In this document: piece by piece, positions 22,988 to 31,145 of the stretch | Numbering within the stretch: position 1 is the first letter of the stretch | Layout: the number at the start of each line of letters is the position of its first letter | Origin: Treponema sp. | Lineage (GTDB): Bacteria > Spirochaetota > Spirochaetia > Treponematales > Treponemataceae | Assembly (NCBI GenBank): GCA_024698325.1 | Contig: JAILRG010000068.1 | Span: forward strand, 1 to 44,200 | Length of the DNA: 44,200 bases | Direction of reading: 5' to 3' | Notes under the pieces: model-generated | The model's database searches: none | What the model saw: the letters and a program-made list of their open reading frames with translations, nothing else | What the model was told of the DNA's origin: nothing | Translations under genes and position numbers: made by a program

Positions 22988-23818
22988 TTAATCTCCTTTA
23001 ACCGCTCCACCATCGCCTGTTTTTGCAGCTCTCGCCGCTTTAGCTCTGGCTTTGCGCCTCTTTCTGGGATCCAGATGCTTTTCAAAGCACTGTTCCGTCA
23101 GTTCCTCAATCATTTTTTCGGCTTCTGTAGTGAGCTGTCCCCGCATTCGAGCCGCGGCAATCAAATCAGGTCTGTTTGCCAGAGTCTTCTGCAGGCGCTT
23201 TTTCAGACGCCACTTTCGGATAAGCTCATGGTTCCCACCGGTTAAAACCTCAGGTACTGCCATGCCCCTGTATACAGCTGGACGAGTGTACTGGGGATAT
23301 TCCAAAAGTCCGTCGGAATAACTCTCTTCATCCAATGATTCCGAAGTGATGACGTCTTCTATCAGGCGGTATACCGCATCAATAATGACCGTAGCAGCCA
23401 CTTCACCACTCGACATAACGTAGTCTCCAATGGAGATTTCGTCGTCAACGTATGAATCAATAATCCGCTGATCAATACCTTCGTACCGGCCGCAGATTAA
23501 GACAAGTTCGTCTTTCCGGCTCAATTCCAGCGCTTTTGCCTGCGTAAACGGCTTACCGCTCGGCGTCACATAAATGACGTGTTTCTTGTAAGCCTGCACG
23601 CTGTCAAGCGCTCGTCCCAGAGGCTCTGCCATCAAAAGCTGTCCGGCACCGCCTCCGTACGGTTTGTCGTCACATGTCTTGTGATTATCAAAGGCAAAAT
23701 CCCTGATATTCACCAAATCGTAGGCAATAATTCCCCGTTCAACCGCTTTCGCCATGATTGAGGCTTCAAAAAAAGCGCGCGGAATCTCAGGAAATAAGGT
23801 CAGCACATTAAATTTCAT
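22988..23818 (-). CDS. trmD: tRNA (guanine-N1)-methyltransferase
   Basis: Methylates G37 next to the anticodon in tRNAs reading CUN, CCN and CGG, preventing frameshifting. The SPOUT-fold features are clear: [13 protein letters not shown] at the start, [17 protein letters not shown] (near 50-66), [11 protein letters not shown] (about 109-119), and [18 protein letters not shown]. Then comes the C-terminal domain with the [10 protein letters not shown] and [17 protein letters not shown] blocks. At 276 residues it exceeds the usual 240-250 through a Lys/Arg/Ala-rich tail (from [15 protein letters not shown] on). It lies between rimM and rplS. Confidence 0.98.
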   Translation of the reverse strand: MKFNVLTLFPEIPRAFFEASIMAKAVERGIIAYDLVNIRDFAFDNHKTCDDKPYGGGAGQLLMAEPLGRALDSVQAYKKHVIYVTPSGKPFTQAKALELSRKDELVLICGRYEGIDQRIIDSYVDDEISIGDYVMSSGEVAATVIIDAVYRLIEDVITSESLDEESYSDGLLEYPQYTRPAVYRGMAVPEVLTGGNHELIRKWRLKKRLQKTLANRPDLIAAARMRGQLTTEAEKMIEELTEQCFEKHLDPRKRRKARAKAARAAKTGDGGAVKGD

Positions 23819-23822
23819 GGAC

Positions 23823-24389
23823 TTACTCCAGAATCCAGAGGTGCATCAACTCCAGAGTCCTGTGTTTGATGTCAACTTTACCGATAAACTCGTTGATAAA
23901 CGGTACCAGTACCGTTCTTACTTTGCCATCGGCCGTATGCACAACATCATCTGACAGAACGCCTGAGTTCTCGGCAAGGGCGACCTCCAAGAGGTTTCCA
24001 GTACCGCCTTCCAATACGTCTGTGACCGTTCCTACTACAAAACCGTCTTTGCCCTGCTTATACACAAGGGCACATTGCTTTAAGTCTTCGACATACCACT
24101 CGTTCTTATCTAAAGGACAAGCTTTGTCGCGCGGCACCACAATCTCCCAGCCGTTGACCTTTCGGACATCTTCGGGGCTGTTGATTCCCGCCAGTTTCAT
24201 AAACAAGGTTGTCGGACAAATCTCAACATTCTCCACTGCGTACAGTTTTGAAACGCCGGTCTGACCGTTCCTCAAAGTTACTTCGGTAAGAGAAGCAAAA
24301 TGCTCATATTCGCCGGAAGCACTCTCTACTTTAAAATTACCCGTCACTCCATGAGAGCCGCGGATAAACCCGATTACAAACTGTTCCAT
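23823..24389 (-). CDS. rimM: Ribosome maturation factor RimM
   Basis: Assists assembly of the 30S head around S19. The 188-residue protein has the N-terminal beta-barrel start QFVIGFIRGSHGVTGNFKVES and a C-terminal PRC-barrel with WYVEDLKQCALVY, GTVTDVLEGGTGNLLEV and VPFINEFIGKVDIKHRTLEL. It sits five bases upstream of trmD and 12 bases after khpA, the standard operon place. Confidence 0.96.
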   Translation of the reverse strand: MEQFVIGFIRGSHGVTGNFKVESASGEYEHFASLTEVTLRNGQTGVSKLYAVENVEICPTTLFMKLAGINSPEDVRKVNGWEIVVPRDKACPLDKNEWYVEDLKQCALVYKQGKDGFVVGTVTDVLEGGTGNLLEVALAENSGVLSDDVVHTADGKVRTVLVPFINEFIGKVDIKHRTLELMHLWILE

Positions 24390-24401
24390 ACCAAACGCCG
24401 A

Positions 24402-24635
24402 TTAGTCTAAAATTTCCAGGCTATAGCGTTTACCGTCACGGTTAGCTGACGCTGCCAGAACAGTACGCAATGCTTTTGCAATACGGCCATACTTGCCGAT
24501 AACCTTACCAATATCACCCTGGGCAACACGAAGTTCCAGAACTGGACCGCGTTCACCTTCGGTTTCATTTACCGAGACTGCACTGGGATCATCGACCAAT
24601 GATTTTGCAATGTATTCAATCAGGTCTTTTTCCAT
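24402..24635 (-). CDS. khpA: KH-domain RNA-binding protein KhpA
   Basis: A 77-residue single KH domain with the RNA-binding loop motif GKVIGKYGRIAKALRT (GxxGxxG), preceded by LVDDPSAVSV. KhpA proteins bind RNA, usually with KhpB, and influence cell division and small-RNA function. It lies between rpsP and rimM, the usual genomic place for this gene. Confidence 0.95.
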   Translation of the reverse strand: MEKDLIEYIAKSLVDDPSAVSVNETEGERGPVLELRVAQGDIGKVIGKYGRIAKALRTVLAASANRDGKRYSLEILD

Positions 24636-24656
24636 TCCCCGTTTACTCCCTGTAAA

Positions 24657-24902
24657 TTATTTGGTAATGCCTTTCTTGCCAAAAAGCTTCTTGACGGTGT
24701 CCGTCGGCTGAGCACCAACACTGAGCCAGTACTTTGCGCGTTCCTCGTTGAACGCAACCTGATTGCCTTCCGCAGAAATAGGAGCGTATGTTCCGATTTC
24801 TTCGATAGTTGTACCATCGCGCGGCTTGCGGGCATCCTGAACTACGATACGATAGAAGGGGCGCTTCTTGGTACCGAACTTCTTGAGTCTGATTTTGACC
24901 AC
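24657..24902 (-). CDS. rpsP: Ribosomal protein S16
   Basis: A small-subunit protein of 81 residues with the invariant start [29 protein letters not shown] and E..G.Y.P blocks. The start codon is GTG at 24902, six bases after GGAGGAATAAC, directly supported by the S16 N-terminus. It is first in the rpsP-khpA-rimM-trmD-rplS operon, with a clear promoter upstream. Confidence 0.98.
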   Translation of the reverse strand: MVKIRLKKFGTKKRPFYRIVVQDARKPRDGTTIEEIGTYAPISAEGNQVAFNEERAKYWLSVGAQPTDTVKKLFGKKGITK

Positions 24903-24932
24903 GTTATTCCTCCAGAATAGAATTGAAGCACT

Positions 24933-24961
24933 AGCATATACGTTTTAAGGATTTTGGTCAA
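24933..24961 (-). promoter_or_regulatory. Promoter of the rpsP operon
   Basis: On the minus strand, -35 TTGACC (24956-24961), a 17-base spacer and -10 TATGCT (24933-24938), with a leader of about 25 bases containing GGAGG. There is no terminator between the diguanylate-cyclase stop at 24998 and this promoter, so read-through from upstream is also possible. Confidence 0.8.
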
Positions 24962-24997
24962 TGCAATGAGGTATGCAATACGGTGCCTGCGCCCGCA

Positions 24998-26668
24998 TTA
25001 CCGGCGGCGGCGGTCTTCGTGCGTCTCGTAATATTTTGCCTTACAGGCATACATTGCCTCATCGGCACGGGTAAACACGCTGCGGTAGCTTTTGTCATAC
25101 TGCTTGTTAAACACTGCAGAGCCCTTGGAAACGGCCAGATCCGAAATATACCGCTCATTGTCCCGGTTCAGCTGCGCAAGGTGCTCATCGAACAGGGCAA
25201 TCTGACCGGAAACAGTCTCTTCCGTTACGCCTTCTTCGATAACCACGTATTCATCGCCGCCGGTGCGGAAAATGCATTCTTCCTTAAAGACTGCCTGCAG
25301 CGCACTGGCAGTGTCTTTTATAAGCATGTCTCCGTATTCATGACCGTATGTGTCGTTTGCTTTTTTTAATCCGTTAACATCAAATACAAAAACCGCAAAA
25401 TCAGCCATGTCCTCGCTAATCCGAAGGTCAAGCACCTTTACCCGGTCCAGATAGGCGGCCTTGTTACGGCAGCGGGTCATGGCATCGCTGTATGCCTGCT
25501 TATTTATAAAAGTGATGTATTCCTTCAGCTCGACGGCGATTTTGTTGATGCTGTCCGCAAGAAGCCCCAGCTCGTCCTTAGAGGTAACGCTTACCGACGT
25601 GCTCAGCTCGCCCCGCGCAATCCGGGAAGCCGCCGCCGTAATTGTCTGAATCGGACGAATCAGCTGCATTGCAAAACGGTTGACGACAAGCCACGTACAA
25701 AGCAGCGTCAGCACAAACAGCACAATCATCTGATAGCTCATTTTTGAATACAGCTCGCGAAGCTCCACCTCAGGAACTGACACTGCCAGCAGCATGCCGT
25801 TTTTCAACCGGTTCAGAACTACCCGATACCGCTCGTCCTGCCAGTTATACACATATGCTTTTTCGCTACCGATATATTCGGTAGAAAACAGCCGCTGAAG
25901 CTCCGACGTGTCTGAAAACTCCGCCAGCTGGGACGCTTTAAGGCCGCCGGGAAAATCCTTGTGATACAAAAGGTCGCCGGTATCACTGATGAGAAAGCCA
26001 AACGAATTCTGGTAATTCAGATTATCGATTATGCTGCGCACCATCTGGACGCCGACATCCATTCCCACCACGCCAAAAAACGTACCGCCGTCATACAACG
26101 GAATGGCATAGGAAACAGTGCTTGCATCATACTCAGTATTGAAATTGGGATACGGGCCGGTCCAGGCGGCGTGTCCTAAATCCTGCGGCTTGTAATACCA
26201 GGCAACATGATGTAAATCACTGGCACTGTATTTTGTCACATCGTAGGGAACCCGTATGCACAGCTCATCTCCGGGATTAAGCAGGTACAGCGTTCTGTCA
26301 GCGCCATACACATGCACATCCGGGCTAAAGAAAAACGTTTTTGCACTAACCGCGATTTTGGCAGAGTATAAAGCCATGGCGCTTAAGTCAGAAAGGAATG
26401 CATCGGCATAGGCTTTTTCGTCACGGAAGCGTTTTTTGTCGATATGCGTCTCGATATACGAGGCAAGGCCCTTAACGGCCAGCTCCACGTCTTCAAACGC
26501 ATCGTTTAATTCAGAAACTTTTTGCGTAGAGACAGCCTGCAGCGACTGCCCGATATGATTTTCTACAGCAATAAAAACGTAATAAAATGCAAACGCAGAG
26601 ACCAGTGCAAAGATGAGAAAAACTACCCCGATACAAGTTCCTACAAAACGAGTCCGAATTGACCTCAT
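24998..26668 (-). CDS. Membrane diguanylate cyclase (Cache-HAMP-GGDEF)
   Basis: Makes c-di-GMP from two GTP. In order: a membrane segment (about 9-30), an extracellular Cache-type sensor (about 35-310, with WYYKPQDLGHAAWTGPYPN and VVGMDVGV typical of dCache), a second membrane helix (about 313-335), a HAMP linker (IQTITAAASRIARGELSTSVSV) and a C-terminal GGDEF domain. The active site is TGGDEYVVI with GGDEY at about 470-474, and N-terminal DAMTRCRNKAAYL. No RxxD inhibitory site is seen five residues before GGDEY, so feedback inhibition may be lacking. The ribosome-binding site is weak (GGGG eight bases upstream). It lies 16 bases after a second cyclase gene. Confidence 0.93.
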   Translation of the reverse strand: MRSIRTRFVGTCIGVVFLIFALVSAFAFYYVFIAVENHIGQSLQAVSTQKVSELNDAFEDVELAVKGLASYIETHIDKKRFRDEKAYADAFLSDLSAMALYSAKIAVSAKTFFFSPDVHVYGADRTLYLLNPGDELCIRVPYDVTKYSASDLHHVAWYYKPQDLGHAAWTGPYPNFNTEYDASTVSYAIPLYDGGTFFGVVGMDVGVQMVRSIIDNLNYQNSFGFLISDTGDLLYHKDFPGGLKASQLAEFSDTSELQRLFSTEYIGSEKAYVYNWQDERYRVVLNRLKNGMLLAVSVPEVELRELYSKMSYQMIVLFVLTLLCTWLVVNRFAMQLIRPIQTITAAASRIARGELSTSVSVTSKDELGLLADSINKIAVELKEYITFINKQAYSDAMTRCRNKAAYLDRVKVLDLRISEDMADFAVFVFDVNGLKKANDTYGHEYGDMLIKDTASALQAVFKEECIFRTGGDEYVVIEEGVTEETVSGQIALFDEHLAQLNRDNERYISDLAVSKGSAVFNKQYDKSYRSVFTRADEAMYACKAKYYETHEDRRRR

Positions 26669-26684
26669 AACAAAAACCCCGCGG

Positions 26685-28064
26685 CTATCCTTTTATAACT
26701 CCGTTGCCGCCCATTTCCTTTACCTGATAGCAGTATTGCGCAGCCCGGTAATAATTCTTTTTTATTGAATCGGCAATACGGACTTCCGTGACGCCAACAG
26801 AAACGGTCACCAGATTGTCTGCCGCGACATTCTTGCAAAACTGCCGGCAGACGGTATAGGCGTTTTCCAGCGGCAGCTCAAACAGGACAAGGAATTCATC
26901 ACCACCCCAGCGAAGCACCATACCGTGATTGTTCAGAACATACAGCATATGCTGGACGACAGACACAAGTGCAGCGTCTCCGTTCATATTGTCGTTAGCT
27001 TCTTTAAAGAAGTCAATATCAAAGACAGCGATGCTGTGGTACCGGGTCGTATTAAAGACACCACGCTCGCCGTACATATCCTTGAAAAAGTTTCGGTTTG
27101 GAAGCCCTGTAAGCGAATCAACATGCGTTTTACTGCCAGGGAAAATCGAGCGACGTCGGTGAATACTGCGGCTGCAGATGATAAAAACGGCTTCAGAACC
27201 TATCAGCAGAAGCAGTGCAAACAGGTAGTACCAGTGCCGGGAAAAGAATGAAACAATCTTGCCTTCCGTACGGAGGACAAAAAACACCCCCAGCTCAGAT
27301 ACCCAGCGGACGGCGACATAGCCGGTTCCATGATAGCGGTGGAAATAAAATCGCTCCCCGCCGTTCTGATGCGGCAGCACCAGATATGCAAGAGAAGCCA
27401 TGCTGATGTCGCAATAATTTGAATCGAGCATGACAAGCCCGCTCTCATCAGTCAAATCGATTTTAACATTGTACGCCTGCTCAAGGTCCTGAATATCAGT
27501 AAGCAAGTCCTTTACATATATGCCTATGCTGGCAATACCGAGCACCTTGTCATCAGACTTGATTGCCTGATTCAGAAAAAGCAGCGAGCCGTCCGGGCCG
27601 TTTTTGTCACGCCAGACCGTCGTGTTGAAATTCCTGTCACCGGCAACAAAGCGCAGGTACCAGACGTCATCGGGGTCAGTCGTAGGCGTTATGACTTCAA
27701 ACAGCCCGTCGTTCCGGTAATAGCGGTAAGATGAATCAGAGATAACGCAGGGAATTGCATCCTGGACGGGCGTTATCATGCGGGAAAGGTAATTCTGCAT
27801 CAGGTCGACATTCTGCCGTTCCGTACGGGAATTTTCGGACTCCAGTGCCTCAATCAAAAGCTGGTCATTTGCCATCGCCCTTACGACCGAGAGCGTCTCC
27901 ATAATCTTCGACAATGAAGAACTGTACATTAATGCCGTGAGTATTTCGTCCCTATCCTTAAGGCGCTTCCTGAACTGATATACAAACAGGTCATGAGCAA
28001 AAACAAAGCTTACAGCAACAAAGGCAAGAATGCAGACGGCCGTAATGGTGCTAGATTTTTTCAT
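26685..28064 (-). CDS. Membrane diguanylate cyclase (Cache-GGDEF)
   Basis: A second c-di-GMP synthase of 459 residues: N-terminal membrane anchor (about 7-24), an extracellular Cache-like sensor (about 30-270), a second helix (about 278-297), and a GGDEF domain starting DSLTGLPNRNFFKDMYG with WGGDEFLVLFE (GGDEF at 387-391). The catalytic residues are intact. There is no HAMP between helix and cyclase, only a short linker. It is first of the two tandem genes. An inverted repeat GTACCAT...ATGGTAC (28101-28122) upstream could be an operator. The sensed ligand is unknown. Confidence 0.93.
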   Translation of the reverse strand: MKKSSTITAVCILAFVAVSFVFAHDLFVYQFRKRLKDRDEILTALMYSSSLSKIMETLSVVRAMANDQLLIEALESENSRTERQNVDLMQNYLSRMITPVQDAIPCVISDSSYRYYRNDGLFEVITPTTDPDDVWYLRFVAGDRNFNTTVWRDKNGPDGSLLFLNQAIKSDDKVLGIASIGIYVKDLLTDIQDLEQAYNVKIDLTDESGLVMLDSNYCDISMASLAYLVLPHQNGGERFYFHRYHGTGYVAVRWVSELGVFFVLRTEGKIVSFFSRHWYYLFALLLLIGSEAVFIICSRSIHRRRSIFPGSKTHVDSLTGLPNRNFFKDMYGERGVFNTTRYHSIAVFDIDFFKEANDNMNGDAALVSVVQHMLYVLNNHGMVLRWGGDEFLVLFELPLENAYTVCRQFCKNVAADNLVTVSVGVTEVRIADSIKKNYYRAAQYCYQVKEMGGNGVIKG

Positions 28065-28100
28065 TTCCGTATTTTCCTAATTCCTCGTTTTAACGATGCA

Positions 28101-28122
28101 GTACCATTCTGAATTATGGTAC
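28101..28122. promoter_or_regulatory. Dyad upstream of the tandem cyclase genes
   Basis: GTACCAT (28101-28107) and ATGGTAC (28116-28122) are exact reverse complements with an eight-base AT-rich spacer, about 40-60 bases before the first cyclase ATG. The position and spacing suit a transcription-factor site; no clear -35/-10 pair was found around it. Confidence 0.4.
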
Positions 28123-28210
28123 CACAGTTTCACGCAGTCAGCAACATAATTTCCACCAGCGCACACACACGATACGCCCCCCCACATACACATGCACTCC
28201 CCAAGCCGGG

Positions 28211-28299
28211 GCATGTCCCTCGGCAAGCGCATGTCACACGCCACCGGCATGTACGGTAAGCGCTTGCACGTCAGCCTCGCATGTCCCTCGGCAAGCGCA
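28211..28299. repeat. Degenerate minisatellite 3' of the pseudouridine synthase gene
   Basis: An exact 21-base direct repeat (GCATGTCCCTCGGCAAGCGCA) occurs at 28211-28231 and 28279-28299. GCATGT also starts at 28229 and 28247, giving 18-base steps. The stretch 28065-28341 has no convincing gene; a minus-strand frame across it is a composition artefact. Confidence 0.85.
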
Positions 28300-28341
28300 C
28301 GAGCCGCCAGAAAAAAGCGCTGCTTCCGAAAAAAAGGCCCG

Positions 28342-29307
28342 TCAGTCTGCCTCAAATTCTGGAGGAAGCGGCGCTGAGACCGTCATCAGCGTACCTGTCA
28401 GCGGGTGCGGAAACGTGAGCGACAGGGCATGCAGGTGAATGCGAGCGGCCGGAGAGCCGCCATACAGCGTATCCCCCAGAATCGGAAGTGAAACGGAAGA
28501 GAGGTGCACGCGAATCTGATGCGTGCGGCCGGTCAAAGGCCGGGCTTCTATATAGACACGGAGACGTTTCGCTTCCTGCCGCACGGAAAGCACAGTAAAG
28601 TCCGTGTGCGAAGCAACGCCGCCCTTAGATTCCGGCACCCGCCCCCATGCCGCCGCCTGGCTTTTTCCGCTGATACGCCCCATAGGCATTTCTACCGGGA
28701 ATTCCGCACCTGCACGCACCGGCTTTCCGGCAGCAGAAATCAGAGAGACCGCCCGGTACACTTTCCTTGCAGTATGCTTTTCGAACATGTCGTGGCAGGC
28801 GGCGTTAACAGAGCGCTGTTTTGTAAAGAGAATGACACCGCTGGTTTCCCGGTCAAGCCGGTGCATGATTCCGGCATAGGGCGGATTTCTTAACGCGGGA
28901 TTTTTTTTCCAGAGGTAGCGCACGACAGCTGCATGCATATTATCGCGGCTGGCTACCATTCCAGCTTCCGTCGGAAAAAGCGAAGGCTTATTCACCACGA
29001 TAATCACGTCGTCTTCGTACAGCACGTCAGAATCGGTAAGCTCAAAGCTGATGTCGCCGGCATCTTTCTCATAAAAAAGCTTTTCTTCGTCGACAGAAAC
29101 CGTCACGACAGACTTTGTCTTTATGATGAACGCCGGAAGCCTGCGCTGCAGTCCGTCAACCTGCACAGCCCCGGCGACAATAAGCCTGCGGATTTTGCTG
29201 TTGGAAACAGGCTTACCAACCAGCCGGGGAAGCTCCTGGCGCAGAAGCTCATCAAGGCGAATGCTTTCGCCCGCCCCTGCCCGACGAATTGTATATACCG
29301 CTGACAT
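28342..29307 (-). CDS. RluA-family pseudouridine synthase
   Basis: Converts uridine to pseudouridine in rRNA or tRNA. The 321-residue protein has an N-terminal S4 RNA-binding domain (DELLRQELPRLVGKPVSNSKIRRLIVAGAVQVDG, about 16-50) and a catalytic domain with GIMHRLDRETSGVILFTK, where the Asp of HRLD is the nucleophile (near 148-150), then GRTHQIRVHLSSVSLPILGDTLYG. It may act like RluC or RluD, but the target cannot be told. ATG 29307 is chosen because GGAGG sits seven bases upstream; an in-frame GTG precedes it. It shares one base with the stop of the upstream gene (TGATG). Confidence 0.94.
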   Translation of the reverse strand: MSAVYTIRRAGAGESIRLDELLRQELPRLVGKPVSNSKIRRLIVAGAVQVDGLQRRLPAFIIKTKSVVTVSVDEEKLFYEKDAGDISFELTDSDVLYEDDVIIVVNKPSLFPTEAGMVASRDNMHAAVVRYLWKKNPALRNPPYAGIMHRLDRETSGVILFTKQRSVNAACHDMFEKHTARKVYRAVSLISAAGKPVRAGAEFPVEMPMGRISGKSQAAAWGRVPESKGGVASHTDFTVLSVRQEAKRLRVYIEARPLTGRTHQIRVHLSSVSLPILGDTLYGGSPAARIHLHALSLTFPHPLTGTLMTVSAPLPPEFEAD

Positions 29308-29942
29308 CACAGCTCCTCCTGTGTACGCCCGTCCGGCATGCCCGAGGTTGTACGCCCGTCCGGCATGACCGGCTCAGCCTGCATGTCCGACACTGTATGC
29401 ATGTCCGGCATACTCGGCTTTGTATATCGATAAAACTTTGGAGCGGGAACCCCAATCTGCCAGCGGCCGTTAAAAAAGCCGTTTTCGTCAGCGACAGGCT
29501 CCACCCAGATAACACGCGGCTTACCGGCCGGAAAAGGCGCCCGCGTATCGTACACGAATGTATTTGACGTCCACGCCTTCCCCGCTTCCAGGCCGGCATG
29601 CGACTTTGCATAGTCCTGCTGCCGGTCGACCGGTGTATAGACAGAAATGTTGTACACGCCCGGCTCTAAAAGCAGATGCACGACAGCGCCGCCAGAAAAG
29701 CAGCCTGTAAAATAGCCGTGCAGCTTTTTCGGCTGCCGGGAAAAAGCAGGGCGCGGAAGCTCATAGTACCAGTTGTACGACATGTGCCGGATTTTACTGG
29801 CAGCATCCGCGCCCGACTCGTCAGTGACAGAAATCAGGCAGGGAATGCCGTTCAACTCGCCGTAATTTTCCGGCCGGTAGATTTCCAGCGAAAAAAGCGG
29901 AAACTGCAGGCAGCATACAAGCAGCAGCAACAGCCGTTTCAT
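29307..29942 (-). CDS. Secreted protein of unknown function with repeat-coded tail
   Basis: I do not recognise this 211-residue protein. A signal peptide is clear (MKRLLLLLVCCLQFPLFS, cleavage probably around residue 18-20). The mature part, up to about residue 170, looks beta-rich and has an aromatic cluster (YNWYYELPRP) and GVYNISVYTPVD, possibly an envelope protein. From about 175 the tail is low-complexity, with MPDGRTTSGMPDGRTQ coded by direct repeats. The ATG at 29942 is chosen over the frame start at 29969, which overlaps the transporter stop. It is co-transcribed with the ChrA genes and the pseudouridine synthase. Confidence 0.78.
   Translation of the reverse strand: MKRLLLLLVCCLQFPLFSLEIYRPENYGELNGIPCLISVTDESGADAASKIRHMSYNWYYELPRPAFSRQPKKLHGYFTGCFSGGAVVHLLLEPGVYNISVYTPVDRQQDYAKSHAGLEAGKAWTSNTFVYDTRAPFPAGKPRVIWVEPVADENGFFNGRWQIGVPAPKFYRYTKPSMPDMHTVSDMQAEPVMPDGRTTSGMPDGRTQEEL
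29322..29407. repeat. Coding minisatellite at the tail of the secreted protein
   Basis: A 19-base string (TGTACGCCCGTCCGGCATG) is repeated exactly at 29322-29340 and 29349-29367 (27-base step). GCATGTCCG recurs at 29381 and 29399 (18-base step). All steps are multiples of nine and in frame. Confidence 0.88.
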
Positions 29943-29968
29943 CAGGCGCACCTGCCCCCTGGAGTACA

Positions 29969-30562
29969 TCAGCAGAAAAGGACGCCGAAGACGGCACCTG
30001 CGGCAACGACAAAAATCGGATGCACCTTTGTCTTAAAAAGCACGAAACAGGCAAGCAGATAAAACAGCGCATTCGGAACAATCAGCAGATGCTTCCATGT
30101 TTCCGGCTCGGCAAATACCGAAACAGTGCCTGCAGGAACAAAAAGCAGCGCAAGGATAAAGACTTTAGCCGCCGCAACGGCGATGATTCCGGTGACAGCG
30201 GGGCGCAGCGTACTGAAAGCAGCTTTTACGCCGGCCTTATTCTGGAACCTGCTGAAAAACCGGGCGATAATCAGAATGCAGATAATCGAAGGCAGCACCT
30301 GTCCCAGCGTCGTGACAATGCCGCCGCCAACGCCATACAGCTCGGTGCCGACATAGGTCGCCATATTGACACCCATAGGTCCGGGCGTTGACTCAGAAAT
30401 AGCGACCATATTGTAAAACAGCTCGTTTGTCACCAGATGGAAATGCTCAACAAGCACTTCCTGCATAATCGTAATAGCAACAAGCCCGCCGCCGATAGTT
30501 ATCAGTCCCACATAAAAGAAAATGCAGAACAGGAACGGAAGGGAAACAGTTGTATCAGTCAT
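29969..30562 (-). CDS. ChrA-family half-size transporter (second subunit)
   Basis: A 197-residue inner-membrane protein with about six hydrophobic segments and the family's start signature FFYVGLITIGGGLVAITIMQEVLVE, followed by AISESTPGPMGVNMATYVG. Short-chain ChrA proteins act as pairs; the partner is the preceding gene. Members move chromate, but in anaerobes without chromate exposure the real substrate is open. The ATG at 30562 overlaps the partner's stop by eight bases (ATGACTGA), which argues for coupling and 1:1 assembly. Confidence 0.88.
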   Translation of the reverse strand: MTDTTVSLPFLFCIFFYVGLITIGGGLVAITIMQEVLVEHFHLVTNELFYNMVAISESTPGPMGVNMATYVGTELYGVGGGIVTTLGQVLPSIICILIIARFFSRFQNKAGVKAAFSTLRPAVTGIIAVAAAKVFILALLFVPAGTVSVFAEPETWKHLLIVPNALFYLLACFVLFKTKVHPIFVVAAGAVFGVLFC

Positions 30563-31145
30563 GATGTTCCTCGTTGTCCTTGCGGTAATCGCCGCGGAAG
30601 CCTGCAATACATACGCCAAGAATGCAGCTTCCAAGGATGATAAAAAGCGTATTCACCTTAAAAATAAAGATGAGCACAAATGACAGCACGAAAAGAGCCG
30701 CTGCCAGCACGGTTTTTACCGATTTTTTTGCAAAATTATACACAGCATAGGTCAGAAGCGCGGCTACAGACACGTTAATGCCCAAAAGCGCCTTCTGCAC
30801 CCAGAGAATGTCGGAAAAATTGCTGATGAAGCTTGCGATTATCGTAATTATGATAATCGACGGCGTTACGATTCCCAGCGTGCCGACAATACCGCCGATA
30901 ATTCCGGCGCGCTTGTAACCGACAAAAGTCGCCACGTTAACGGCTATAATGCCCGGAGTTGACTGTCCGATGGCAAAGTAGTCCAAAAGCTCGTCACTTT
31001 CGACCCAGTGCCGCTTCTGCGCAAGCTCCCGGTCCAGAATCGGCAGCATGGCAATGCCGCCGCCAAACGTACAGGCGCCGATTTTAAAAAAAGCGGCAAA
31101 AAGATTCAGTAAACGAGACAAAAGTCCGTCTGGAGATGATTTCAT
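30555..31145 (-). CDS. ChrA-family half-size transporter (first subunit)
   Basis: A 196-residue inner-membrane protein of the chromate-transporter family: FFKIGACTFGGGIAMLPILDREL followed by FAIGQSTPGIIAVNVATFVG, then four to five hydrophobic helices. The tail is hydrophilic (GFRGDYRKDNEEHHD) and may be cytoplasmic. It is directly downstream of malQ with no gap (stop TAA then ATG). It forms a pair with the following gene. Confidence 0.88.
   Translation of the reverse strand: MKSSPDGLLSRLLNLFAAFFKIGACTFGGGIAMLPILDRELAQKRHWVESDELLDYFAIGQSTPGIIAVNVATFVGYKRAGIIGGIVGTLGIVTPSIIIITIIASFISNFSDILWVQKALLGINVSVAALLTYAVYNFAKKSVKTVLAAALFVLSFVLIFIFKVNTLFIILGSCILGVCIAGFRGDYRKDNEEHHD

Noticed and set aside
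22983..23085. Longer rplS start inside trmD
   Set aside because: The extra 34 codons overlap trmD, have no match to L19, and a strong AAAGGAG lies before the internal ATG at 22983.
28077..28355. 92-residue frame in the minisatellite after the pseudouridine synthase gene
   Set aside because: It is made of repeat units, starts inside the upstream gene's end and has no family features.
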